Shown: positions 53,793 to 62,635 of the stretch, piece by piece
How the letters are laid out: every line of letters starts with the position of its first letter
Position numbering within the stretch: the stretch's first letter is position 1
From: Pedomonas mirosovicensis
GTDB lineage: Bacteria; Pseudomonadota; Alphaproteobacteria; Sphingomonadales; Sphingomonadaceae
DNA length: 64,000 bases
Assembly: GCF_022569295.1 (NCBI RefSeq)
Contig: NZ_JAKFIA010000001.1
Span: 387,001-451,000 of the forward strand
Reading direction: 5' to 3'
Notes under the pieces: generated by a model
Told to the model about the DNA's origin: nothing
Seen by the model: the letters and a program-made list of their open reading frames with translations, nothing else
Database searches by the model: none
Position numbers and translations under genes: made by a program

Positions 53793-56579
53793 ATGAAAGA
53801 GCTGTTCGCCAAGATCCCCAACCGCCGCGCCATCATCAACCGGCCTGTGATCGCCGACCAGATCGCAGAGCTGGCGGAGGAAGGCGGCGACGCCGGGGAT
53901 CTGCGGCGAAAGGCCGTCGCCATTCTCAAGAAGGCCTTGACGACCGGACGCATGGAGCTGCGCCGGCGCATGCTGGAGGACGAGACGCGAGGCAAGCAGC
54001 TGGCCCGCGCCTATGCCTTCCTGACCGACCAGATCGTGCGCCTCAGCTTTGATTTTGCCGCCCGCGTGCTTTACCCGCGCGCCAACCCCACCCAGGGCGA
54101 GCGGCTGAGCCTATGCGCCGTGGGCGGCTATGGACGGGGCGAGATGGCGCCGCATTCCGACGTCGATATCCTGTTCATCACGCCCTACAAGCCGACGCCG
54201 TGGACCGAGCAGGTGGTGGAAGCCACCCTTTACATGCTGTGGGACCTGCGCCTGAAAGTGGGCCACGCCAGCCGCACTATCCCTGAGATCATCCGCTATG
54301 CGCGGGAGGACCTGACCATTCGCACCGCGCTTCTGGAAGCGCGCTATGTATGGGGCGACGAGGCGCTCTACGACGAGGCCCGCGCCGCCTTTTACCGCGA
54401 TGTCATCCCCGGCACCGAGCAGGACTATGTGCGCGACAAGCTGGCCGAGCGGGACCAGCGCCACAAGCGCATGGGCGACAGCCGCTATGTGGTGGAGCCC
54501 AACCTGAAGGAGGGCAAGGGCGGCTTGCGCGACCTGCACACTCTGTTCTGGATCGGCAAGTACATGCACCGCACGGCCGATGTGAGCGAACTGGTGGAGA
54601 AGGGCCTGCTGCGCGCCGGAGAGTTGCGCCAGTTCCTCAAGGCCGAGGAGTTCCTGTGGAGCGTGCGCTGCCACCTCCATGACCTGGTGGGCCGCGCCGA
54701 CGAGCGGCTGACCTTCGACGTGCAGCGGGAGCTGGCCGCCCGCCTGAAATACGCCGACCGGCCCGGCGCCTCCGGCGTCGAGCGGTTCATGAAACACTAC
54801 TTCCTCATCGCCAAGCAGGTGGGGGACCTCACCCGCCAGTTCCTCGCGCACCTGGAGGAAAGCCAGAAGAAGCGGCCGCTATGGCGACTGCCCGCGCTCA
54901 AGCTGCGCTCCCGCAAACTCGCAGGCTTCGTGCTGGCGGACGGGCGCATCTCCGCCCCCTCGGAAGACTTCTTCCGGCAGGAGCCGATCCGCCTGTTGCA
55001 GCTGTTTCATTTGGCCGACCAGCATGGGGTTGAAATCCACCCGCAAACCGTGCGGCAGGTGGCGCGCGATGCCTCCATGATCGGCACGCGGCTGCGCGAG
55101 GACCGGGAAGCCAACCGTCTGTTTCTCGAGATCCTCACCTCGCGCAACAGCCCGGAGAAATCCCTGCGCCTGATGAACGAGGTGGGTGTGTTCGGCCGCT
55201 TCGTGCCGGACTTCGGCCGCGTCGTCGCGCAGATGCAGTACGACATGTACCACCACTACACGGTGGACGAGCACACCATCCGTGCCATTGGCCTGCTCTC
55301 CCGCATCGAGAAAGGCGAGCTGAAGGACGATCACCCGACCGGCACAGAGCTGATGCAGAAGATGGTCTCGCGCCGGGTGCTCTATGTTGCCGTGCTGCTG
55401 CATGACATCGCCAAGGGTCGCAAGGGCGACCACAGCGAGCTGGGGGCGGAAGTAGCGCTGCGCCTGTGCCCCCGCTTCGGCCTGACGGCGGCGGAAACGG
55501 AAACCGTCTCCTGGCTGGTGCGGTATCACCTGCTGATGTCCAACGTCGCCTTCAAGCGCGACCTGGCCGACTTCAAGACCATCCTCGACTTCGCTGACCA
55601 GGTGCAGAGCCCGGAGCGGCTGAAGCTGCTGTTCCTGCTCACCTGCGTCGATATCCGCGCCGTCGGCCCCGGCGTGTGGAACGGCTGGAAGGGCCAACTG
55701 CTGCGCGAACTCTATGCCGCCGCCGAGGAGGTGCTGCGCCTCGGCCACAAGACCGTCGGCCGGCAGGAGCGTATCAACGCCAAGCAGGACCAGCTTGCCG
55801 AGCAGCTGAAGTGGAGCGAGCGGCGCTTCAAGGCCTATCGCACCCGCTTCTTCGATGCCTACTGGATCGCCGAGCCGCAGGATGTGCTGGCGCTGAATGC
55901 CGAGCAGGTTCATGCGGCGGACAAGGCCAAGAAGCCGCTCTCTATCTCGACGGTGGTGGACGAGAACGCAGGCACCACCCTCGTCTCCCTCTACGCCGCC
56001 GACCACCCCGGCCTGTTCTACCGCCTCGCGGGCGCGATCTCGCTGGCGGGCGCGAACATCCTGGGCGCGCGCATCCACACCACGCGCGACGGCATGGCGC
56101 TCGACAACATCACCATCGAATGCGCCACCGGCGGCGCATTCAACGAGCCTGACCAGATCCTGCGCCTCGAACAGACCGTCGCTGAAACCCTTGCGGGCCG
56201 GGTGAAGCTGAAGGACCGGCTGGCGGCCAAGCCGCTCCTTCGGGCGCGGGCCGAGGTCTTCCACGTGGAGACCAACGTGCTCATCGATAACATGGCATCC
56301 AACCGCTACACGGTGGTCGAGATCAACGCCACGGACCGCCCCGCCCTGCTGTTCTCCCTCACCTCCATCTTCTACCAGGCCAAGGTGACGATCCACTCCG
56401 CCCACATCGCCACCTACGGCGAGCGCGCCGTGGACGTGTTCTACATCACCGACCTCACCGGCGGGAAAATCACCAACGCCAACCGTTTGAAGGCGCTGGA
56501 ACGCCGCCTGCTCGCCGCCATCGACGGCACGGACGGCGAAGAGGAAGTTCCTGCCACGAGCCCGGTAGCGGCGGAGTAG
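53793..56579 (+). CDS. glnD: [Protein-PII] uridylyltransferase/uridylyl-removing enzyme
   Basis: A 928-residue glutamine sensor. The nucleotidyltransferase domain has GGYGRGEMAPHSDVDIL; the HD domain (about 470-600) has LLHDIAKGRKGDHSELG; two ACT domains follow (starting near TTLVSLYAADHPGLFYRL and YTVVEINATDRPALLFSL). It uridylylates PII at low glutamine and removes UMP at high glutamine. With rpoN and ptsN it gives this window three nitrogen-control genes. The mutS-glnD order is common in alphaproteobacteria. Confidence 0.96.
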   Translation: MKELFAKIPNRRAIINRPVIADQIAELAEEGGDAGDLRRKAVAILKKALTTGRMELRRRMLEDETRGKQLARAYAFLTDQIVRLSFDFAARVLYPRANPTQGERLSLCAVGGYGRGEMAPHSDVDILFITPYKPTPWTEQVVEATLYMLWDLRLKVGHASRTIPEIIRYAREDLTIRTALLEARYVWGDEALYDEARAAFYRDVIPGTEQDYVRDKLAERDQRHKRMGDSRYVVEPNLKEGKGGLRDLHTLFWIGKYMHRTADVSELVEKGLLRAGELRQFLKAEEFLWSVRCHLHDLVGRADERLTFDVQRELAARLKYADRPGASGVERFMKHYFLIAKQVGDLTRQFLAHLEESQKKRPLWRLPALKLRSRKLAGFVLADGRISAPSEDFFRQEPIRLLQLFHLADQHGVEIHPQTVRQVARDASMIGTRLREDREANRLFLEILTSRNSPEKSLRLMNEVGVFGRFVPDFGRVVAQMQYDMYHHYTVDEHTIRAIGLLSRIEKGELKDDHPTGTELMQKMVSRRVLYVAVLLHDIAKGRKGDHSELGAEVALRLCPRFGLTAAETETVSWLVRYHLLMSNVAFKRDLADFKTILDFADQVQSPERLKLLFLLTCVDIRAVGPGVWNGWKGQLLRELYAAAEEVLRLGHKTVGRQERINAKQDQLAEQLKWSERRFKAYRTRFFDAYWIAEPQDVLALNAEQVHAADKAKKPLSISTVVDENAGTTLVSLYAADHPGLFYRLAGAISLAGANILGARIHTTRDGMALDNITIECATGGAFNEPDQILRLEQTVAETLAGRVKLKDRLAAKPLLRARAEVFHVETNVLIDNMASNRYTVVEINATDRPALLFSLTSIFYQAKVTIHSAHIATYGERAVDVFYITDLTGGKITNANRLKALERRLLAAIDGTDGEEEVPATSPVAAE

Positions 56580-56599
56580 GCCGGAATTACTTTGTTTTT

Positions 56600-56786
56600 T
56601 GCAGGGGTCTTGGACCCCTGCACCCCGTTTGTTTACGGGGACGCACCTGGTTTTACTGGCGTTACCTGCTGGATGAAGGGTGCGGCCCGATAATTTTTAT
56701 TTTGTTATTGAAACGTGTGTCAGCGAGCACTGGAAGCGCGGCACAATCAAGCGAACGGGAGTGCAGAGGGTCCGAGACCCTCTGCA
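56600..56786. repeat. Composite palindromic intergenic element, copy 9
   Basis: TGCAGGGGTC / GACCCCTGCA (56600-56622) is a perfect 10-bp stem, followed by CCCCGTTTGTTT. The right half is GCGAACGGGAG then TGCAGAGGGTC / GACCCTCTGCA (56762-56786), a perfect 11-bp stem. The core here is degraded. It fills the convergent glnD-dnaQ gap. Confidence 0.82.
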
Positions 56787-56818
56787 AAAAACTATAAAAC
56801 AGTCAAAAAGATAAGCGA

Positions 56819-57496
56819 TTACGCCTGACGCCAGATGGGCGGCTTTTTCATCTTGTCGAGGAAGGCGGCGTGGGCGGCGAGTTCTTCTTCGGTCGGCTCG
56901 TGCGGGCGGGGCGCGCGCCAGGTGCGGACCACCTTGATTTCCTCTGTCGCCGAGGCAACGTCGGCGACCAGTTCCAGCCGGTTCTGCCGCCCGCCCATGA
57001 GTTCGAGGTAGACCTCGGCGAGCAGCTGGGCATCGAGCAGCGCGCCGTGCTTCACGCGGGCCGAGCGGTCGATGCCGAAGCGGGTGCAGAGCATATCCAG
57101 CGTCGCCTTGGCGCCGGGGAACTTGCGCTTGGCGATTTCCAGCGTGTCGACCATGCGGCGGGCCGGCAGGATATCCCGCCCGATGTTCCGTAGCTCCCAG
57201 TTGATGAAACGGAAGTCGAACTCGGCGTTGTGCGCCACCAGGGGCGCATCGCCGATGAACTCCAGAAACTCGTCCGCGATCGCGCCGAAGATCGGCTTGT
57301 CCTTCAGCATTTCGGTCGTGATGCCGTGCACCTCGACCGCCGCGGCCGGAACGTCGCGCTGGGGATTGATGAGCAGGTGCAGCGTGCGGCCCGTGGGCAG
57401 CCGGTCGAACAGCTCGACGCAGCCGATTTCGATGAGCCGATCGCCCTTCTCCGGGTCGAAGCCCGTGGTTTCGGTATCAAAAACGACTTCACGCAT
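56819..57496 (-). CDS. dnaQ: DNA polymerase III epsilon subunit (proofreading exonuclease)
   Basis: A 225-residue DEDDh 3'-5' exonuclease. Exo I is VFDTETTGFDP, Exo II is LVAHNAEFDFRFIN and Exo III is VKHGALLDAQLLAEVY with the histidine. The C-terminal tail would bind the polymerase subunit. It begins inside the end of coaE if the coaE frame is corrected. Part of the conserved origin-proximal cluster. Confidence 0.95.
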   Translation of the reverse strand: MREVVFDTETTGFDPEKGDRLIEIGCVELFDRLPTGRTLHLLINPQRDVPAAAVEVHGITTEMLKDKPIFGAIADEFLEFIGDAPLVAHNAEFDFRFINWELRNIGRDILPARRMVDTLEIAKRKFPGAKATLDMLCTRFGIDRSARVKHGALLDAQLLAEVYLELMGGRQNRLELVADVASATEEIKVVRTWRAPRPHEPTEEELAAHAAFLDKMKKPPIWRQA

Positions 57497-58172
57497 GGTC
57501 TTGCCCGTCTGTTCTTCTTCTTAGCGGCAATGCACTTTCCGGCGTGCTTTCCAGCCCGGCTGCCGCGGCGGCCAATGTCTCGCTTTTTTCCGCGAAGGCA
57601 ACGGATGATGCGCTCAACCGCTGCATTGGCGGGCGCAAGGCCAAGGCCCGACGGGATGATGAAATCGGCGAGGCGGCGCTTCTCCCGATCCGGCATCTGC
57701 TTGGCGAGGATCTGGCGGAACTTCTGCTCCGTCATGCCCGGCCGGGCGAGCACCCGCTGGCGCTGGATCAGGTACGGCGCGCTGACGACCGCCGTCGCGT
57801 CACAGGTGCGCCAGCCCTCGCCCTCGAACAGCAGGGGCACGTCCAGCACCACCAGAGGGCGGCGCGCCCGCGCCTGGGCGGCGAGCCAGCGCCGGCGGGC
57901 CACATCGACCATGGGGTGAAGGATCGCCTCCAGCGTGCGGAGCGCCAGCGGATCGCCGAACACCATGGCCCCCAGCTTCTGGCGATCCAGCCCCTCGGGG
58001 CCGGTGGTGCCGGGAAACGCCGCCTCGATGAACGGCAGCGCCGCGCCCCCGGCCCCTGCAACCGGCGCACGGTTGCATCCGCATCGAACACGGGCACGCC
58101 ATGGCGGCGGAACATGCGCGTCGCCGTGGACTTGCCCATGCCGATGGAGCCGGTGAGGCCGAGGACGATCAT
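57489..58172 (-). CDS. coaE: Dephospho-CoA kinase (two apparent one-base indels)
   Basis: The last enzyme of coenzyme A synthesis. The P-loop is [11 protein letters not shown], then [14 protein letters not shown]. The frame breaks at the C5 run 58046-58050 (plus strand): adding one base restores [16 protein letters not shown] and joins [17 protein letters not shown]. Near the end, the T6 run at 57584-57589 lets the frame run through dnaQ; with five T the protein ends at 57489, overlapping the dnaQ start by 8 bp. The gene is normally essential, so true inactivation is unlikely. Starts at ATG 58172. Confidence 0.85.
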
Positions 58173-59030
58173 GCCAGCAGCCGCGCCCCTCAGCTCCGCC
58201 TCGGATGCTTCATCGCTCGGCGGTTCGGCATCGAAGAACAGGCGGAAGGCAACCTTCGCCTGCCCTACCAGCATGGTAAGGCCATCGATGGCGACAAGGC
58301 CGCGCCGCCTGGCGTCGCGCAGCAGGTCGGTCTCGATGGGCGCGTAGACCACATCGTAGACCACCGCATCAGGGGCGACCGGCGACAGATCGAGATTCAG
58401 CGGCGGATAGCCCTTCATGCCGAGGCTGGAGGAGTTGACGACCACCGCCGCGCCAGCCAGCGCCTTCGCCTGCTCCTCGAACCCATAGGCCCGGCCCCTG
58501 AGGCCGAAATGGGCGAGCAGCTCCTTGGCCTTGTCCTGCGAGCGGTTGATGAGCCGCACTTCGGAAACACCCAGCTCCTTCAGCGCCGCCAGCACCGCCC
58601 GCGCCGCGCCGCCCGCGCCCACCACGCAGGCGGGCCGCCCCGCCAGCGCATAGGCGCGTAAGGGTTCGGCGACGCCCACCACATCCGTGTTGTGGCCAAC
58701 GAGCCTGCCCTCGTTTGTCACCACCACCGTGTTGACCGCGCCGATCATCCGGGCGGCGGGGACAATCTCATCCAGCGCGTCCATCACCGCCTGCTTGTGC
58801 GGAATGGTGACGTTGACGCCGCGCAAGCCCAGCATTGGCAGCGCGCGGACGGCGGTTTTCAGCCCCTCGGGCGCGACGGGAAGGCGCACATAATGCCCGT
58901 CGATCCCCAGCAGCTTCATCCAGTAACTGTGGATGATGGGAGACTTGGACTGGGAGATGGGCCAGCCGATTACACCGGCAACCGGCGGATTGGGCCGGGT
59001 TGGGGTTACGGATTCATTTGCAGCGGACAT
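58169..59030 (-). CDS. aroE: Shikimate dehydrogenase
   Basis: An enzyme of aromatic amino acid synthesis reducing 3-dehydroshikimate with NADPH. Signatures: [26 protein letters not shown] with the catalytic lysine, GHNTDVVG, and [12 protein letters not shown] as nucleotide loop. As sequenced the frame reads straight into coaE with no stop. Removing one base from the C4 run at 58186-58189 gives an end overlapping the coaE ATG as ATGA, the usual arrangement. A real AroE-CoaE fusion is the less likely alternative. Confidence 0.9.
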
Positions 59031-59060
59031 TGGATGACAGCACCGTCTTATTAAGTTTTT

Positions 59061-59211
59061 TGCAGAGGACTGGGGTCCCCTGCACCCCGTTCGTGTTATC
59101 GGACCGTGTTTCGGTAAGCCTCTGGAAACACGGCCATTTTAGCTCAAACTCCAGAAAGCGTCTGAAACGCCTCCGGAAAGGAATGGGGGCGTGGGGGTCC
59201 GCGACCTCCAC
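59061..59211. repeat. Composite palindromic intergenic element, copy 10
   Basis: TGCAGAGGAC...GGTCCCCTGCA (59061-59084, imperfect) is followed by CCCCGTTCGTGTT. The right half has GAATGGGGGC and then GTGGGGGTC / GACCTCCAC (59191-59211). It separates maf from the downstream aroE-coaE-dnaQ genes and may terminate maf. Confidence 0.75.
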
Positions 59212-59221
59212 AAAACACCCC

Positions 59222-59854
59222 CTACCTCACTAGCACCTTGCGCTCGCGCAGGTAGTCCAGCACCGCGAGCAGCGGCAGGCCGAGGATGGTGAAGAAGTCT
59301 CCGTTGATGCGGCTGAACAGCTGCGCGCCCCGCCCTTCCAGCCGGTAGCAGCCGACGCAGCCCAGCAGCGCCTCGCCCTCGTGGGCGAGGTAGTCGTCCA
59401 GAAACGCTGGGCTGAAGTTCCGCATGCTCAGCGTTGCGGTATCGACGAAGCGCCACACGGCCTGGCCGTTCTGGGCGATGACAGCAGCGGAGATGAGCTT
59501 GTGCTCCTGGCCCCGCAGCAGTTCCAGATGCGCGCGCGCTTCCTCCAGCGAGCGCGGCTTGTCCAGCATCTCAGCCTTGCCGAAGCTCAGCACCTGATCG
59601 CAGCCGAGCACCAGCGCGCCGGGGATGCGTTGCGAGATTTTCAGCGCCTTGGTTTCGGCCAGCGCATCGGCGATGGCGCGGGGGCTGGCCTTCTGCGCCT
59701 TGAGACTGGCCTTCAGCTCATCTTCGTCCACGCGGGGCGGGATCGCCTCGAACGGCACGCCCGCCGCCGTCAGCATGGCCTGTCGGCTGGCGCTGGTGGA
59801 GGCCAGGATAAGGCTTGGCGCGGGCGGCCCGCCTTTGGTTGGATCACTTGCCAT
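59222..59854 (-). CDS. Maf-like nucleotide pyrophosphatase
   Basis: A 210-residue house-cleaning NTP pyrophosphatase of the Maf family, which hydrolyses non-canonical nucleotides. Typical segments are LILASTSASRQAML at the start, LVLGCDQVLSFG with the catalytic aspartate, and FFTILGLPLLAVLDYLRE at the end. ATG 59854 is chosen over 59872 because GGGAG lies just upstream. It overlaps the ppsR stop by 11 bp. Confidence 0.9.
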   Translation of the reverse strand: MASDPTKGGPPAPSLILASTSASRQAMLTAAGVPFEAIPPRVDEDELKASLKAQKASPRAIADALAETKALKISQRIPGALVLGCDQVLSFGKAEMLDKPRSLEEARAHLELLRGQEHKLISAAVIAQNGQAVWRFVDTATLSMRNFSPAFLDDYLAHEGEALLGCVGCYRLEGRGAQLFSRINGDFFTILGLPLLAVLDYLRERKVLVR

Positions 59855-60692
59855 TTCCGCTCCCGTTCCCATTCCCGTTCAGGGCCTCCTGACGCTGGGC
59901 CAGATAGTTGAGGATCGCCGCCGCCGTCTCCTCGATCGAGCGGCGGGTCACATCGATAACGGGCCAGCCGTGCTGCGTAAACAGGCGGCGGGCGAAGGTG
60001 ATCTCAGCCGTCACCTCGTCCTCGCGCACATAGTCGCTGTCGGTGGACTGGTTGAGCGTGAGCAGCCGGTTGCGGCGGATCTGCACCAAGCGCTCCGCCG
60101 AGGTGGTGAGGCCGATCACCAGCGGCCGGGTGAGGCGGAACACGCTCTCGGGCAGCGGAATGCTGGGCACCACCGGCACGTTGGCGGTCTTGTAGCCGCG
60201 GTTGGCGAGATAGATGCTCGTCGGTGTCTTGGACGTGCGGGAGACGCCCAGCAGCACGATATCCGCCTCGTTCAGCGTTTCGGCCGACTGGCCGTCGTCG
60301 TGCGCCATGGTGAAGTGCATGGCCTCGATGCGGTTGAAATAGGCCGCGTCCATGAGGTGCTGGCGGCCGGGCAGGCCGCGCGCCGTCTGGCCGAGGGTCT
60401 GGCTCAGCGCCTGCAGCACCGGATCGAGCACCGAAATGGCGGGCAGGCCCATTTGCAGGCAGCGGCTTTGCAGGCGGTCCCGCGCGGCCGGATTGACCAG
60501 TGTGAACAACACCAGGCCCGGCCGCTGGGCGATCTCTTCCATCACCCGCTCGATCTGCCGTTCGGAGCGGATCATCGGCCAGAAGTGTTTGACGGCCTGC
60601 ACGCCCTCGAACTGGGCGAGACACGCCTTTGCCACGGATTCCAGCGTTTCGCCTGTGGAGTCCGACACGAGATGAAGATGGAGCCTGGTCAT
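59844..60692 (-). CDS. ppsR: Pyruvate, phosphate dikinase/PEP synthetase regulatory protein
   Basis: A 282-residue DUF299 protein, a bifunctional serine/threonine kinase and phosphorylase that controls PPDK or PEP synthetase. It begins LHLHLVSDSTGETLESVAKA; the P-loop-like GVSRTSKTPTSIYLAN is conserved. ATG 60692 is used because the upstream 28 codons of the open frame overlap the DnaA-box region. Same family as the Caulobacter gene RP001 beside Cori, also next to hemE. Confidence 0.92.
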   Translation of the reverse strand: MTRLHLHLVSDSTGETLESVAKACLAQFEGVQAVKHFWPMIRSERQIERVMEEIAQRPGLVLFTLVNPAARDRLQSRCLQMGLPAISVLDPVLQALSQTLGQTARGLPGRQHLMDAAYFNRIEAMHFTMAHDDGQSAETLNEADIVLLGVSRTSKTPTSIYLANRGYKTANVPVVPSIPLPESVFRLTRPLVIGLTTSAERLVQIRRNRLLTLNQSTDSDYVREDEVTAEITFARRLFTQHGWPVIDVTRRSIEETAAAILNYLAQRQEALNGNGNGSGNGK

Positions 60693-60976
60693 AAGCCTGT
60701 GGATAACTGTGTGGAACGCGCCTTGGTGGAAAGGGGATATCCCGGTCATCCACGCCAGCCGGTGAGTCGTGCCCAACTTATCCCCAAATTATGCCCATGG
60801 GGATGAAATTTCAGGCTTCCTGGGGATAATGGGGATAAGTCTGGGGAGGGCGCGGAATCCCTTCACAAACGCGACCGAAAGAGCCATGGCCAGGCTGTGG
60901 ATGACCCGTTAAACCCGATTCACACCGCACAACTACAGCCACAGACTCTTTGATTCTTAAAGGAAGGATATTGGTA
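60693..60976. other. oriC: Predicted chromosomal origin of replication (oriC)
   Basis: The gap between divergent ppsR and hemE. It holds a perfect DnaA box TGTGGATAA (60698-60706) and near-matches: TCATCCACG (60746), TTATCCCCA (60778), TGGGGATGA (60798), TGGGGATAA twice in tandem (60821 and 60830), and TGTGGATGA (60896). GANTC (CcrM) sites are at 60764, 60917, 60944 and 60952. An AT-richer patch precedes hemE. The hemE-adjacent position is that of Caulobacter Cori. Gene directions diverge from here on both sides. Confidence 0.82.
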
Positions 60977-61995
60977 GTGGAGACGAAGCCTTTGTTACGC
61001 GTGCTCGCCGGCGAGCGGCTCGATCCACCCCCCGTCTGGCTCATGCGGCAGGCCGGACGCTACCTCAGCGAGTACCGCGAAGTGCGCGCCAAGGCCGGCT
61101 CCTTCCTCGATCTCTGCTACAATCCGGACCTCGCCGCCGAGGTGACGCTGCAACCCATCCGCCGGTTCGGTTTCGATGCGGCCATTCTGTTCAGCGACAT
61201 TCTGGTGGTACCGCATGCGCTGGGGCAGAAGCTGTGGTTTGCGGAGGGCGAAGGCCCGCGCTTGGCTCCCCGCATGGCGGAAAGCACGCTTGAGGCGCTG
61301 ACGCCTGCGCCAGAGCGCCTGCAACCGGTGCTGGAGACGGTGCGAAAGGTGAAGGCCCTCCTCCCCCTGAGGTGACGTTCATCGGCTTTGCAGGAGCGCC
61401 CTGGACCGTTGCCACCTACATGGTGGAGGGGCGCGGCAGCCGCGACCAGGCGACGGCGCGATCCATGGCCTATCAGGAGCCGGAGCGCTTCCAACAGCTC
61501 ATCGACAGAATTACCGAGCAAAGCATTTCTTACCTCCTCGGGCAGATCGAGGCGGGCGTTGAAGTCGTGCAGATCTTCGATAGCTGGGCCGGCACCTTGT
61601 CGCCCGAACAGTTCCGGCAATGGGTGATTGCGCCGACCAAGCGCATCGTGGAGGCCATCCAGGCACAGCATCCCGGCTTCCCCGTTATCGGCTTCCCGAA
61701 GGGCGCAGGGGCCAAGCTGGTGGAATATGCCGAAAAGACTGGCGTGACCGCCGTTGGCCTCGATGAAACGGTTGATCCTCGCTGGGCCAACGATGCCCTG
61801 CCCAAGGGGCTGCCGGTGCAGGGCAACCTTGATCCGCTCGCCCTGCGCGCGGGCGGCGCGGCTCTAACCCAGGCGGTCGATGCGATCATGGAATCACTTG
61901 ACGGGCGGCCACATATCTTCAATCTCGGCCATGGGATTCTGCCGGACGTTCCGGTGGCTCATGTGGAACGGCTGCTGGCGCGGCTGCGCCGGTAA
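60977..61995 (+). CDS. hemE: Uroporphyrinogen decarboxylase (one-base frameshift)
   Basis: The enzyme that decarboxylates uroporphyrinogen III to coproporphyrinogen III in haem synthesis. The first part has [19 protein letters not shown] and [12 protein letters not shown]; the second has [13 protein letters not shown] and, at the end, [11 protein letters not shown]. The frame breaks at the C5 run 61363-61367: one more C gives [15 protein letters not shown] and a single protein of about 340 residues. GTG 60977 follows AAGGAAGG. HemE is normally essential, so a sequence error is likely. hemJ follows 36 bp on. Confidence 0.93.
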
Positions 61996-62031
61996 TGCGG
62001 GGCCGGTAAAATGCGGGGGAGGTAACGAGGC

Positions 62032-62484
62032 GTGGCAGGTTTTCTGGGCGATGCCTACCTGTGGGTGAAGGCATTCCACCTCATCGCCGTGATTTTCTGG
62101 GTGGCGGGCATGTTCATGATGCCCCGCTTCTTCGCCTATCACGCCGAGGAGAATGCCACGCACGGCGTCGGCTCGCCCGTTGACCTGACCTGGCGGGAGC
62201 GCGAGCGCCGCCTGATGCGGATCATCATCAACCCGGCGATGATCGTTGCCTGGGTCCTGGGGTTGATGCTGGCGTTCAATATCGGTTGGATGGGCGGCTG
62301 GCTGCACGCCAAGGTTGCGATTGTGCTGCTGCTTTCCGCCTATCACGGCTTCCTGTCCCGCTGGCGGAAAGAATTCGCGGCCGGGAACAACCCGCGCACG
62401 ACCAAGTTCTACCGGGTGGTCAATGAACTGCCTACCCTGGCAGTTGTTGTCATCGTTATTCTGGTTATCGTAAAGCCGTTCTAA
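62032..62484 (+). CDS. hemJ: Protoporphyrinogen IX oxidase HemJ
   Basis: A 150-residue membrane protein with four helices. WVKAFHLIAVIFWVAGMFMMPRFF at the start has the conserved histidine and R; KVAIVLLLSAYHGFLSRW is the other family signature. HemJ makes protoporphyrin IX, the last step before iron insertion, in bacteria lacking HemG and HemY. GTG 62032 follows GGGGAGG. The pairing with hemE supports the call. Confidence 0.93.
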   Translation: MAGFLGDAYLWVKAFHLIAVIFWVAGMFMMPRFFAYHAEENATHGVGSPVDLTWRERERRLMRIIINPAMIVAWVLGLMLAFNIGWMGGWLHAKVAIVLLLSAYHGFLSRWRKEFAAGNNPRTTKFYRVVNELPTLAVVVIVILVIVKPF

Positions 62485-62635
62485 TTAGGGTTCGGTATTA
62501 AGCGACGCTTGACTTCCACAACAGTGCTGCTTACCTGCTCATGAGCCATGTGCCGGTCTGGCACGGCCCTTCTCCTACCCTTCCCGCGTGCATCATCGTT
62601 AAGCAAACCGCGGACTCCTACCATTAGGCACAGCT

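Noticed and set aside
60693-60776. A longer ppsR starting at 60776
   Set aside because: The extra 28 codons do not match the family and would overlap the DnaA-box region; ATG 60692 begins the conserved domain.
61372-61995. The second half of hemE as a separate gene with a GTG start
   Set aside because: It lacks the N-terminal substrate-binding part of UroD, which is encoded just upstream and joins perfectly after a one-base repair.
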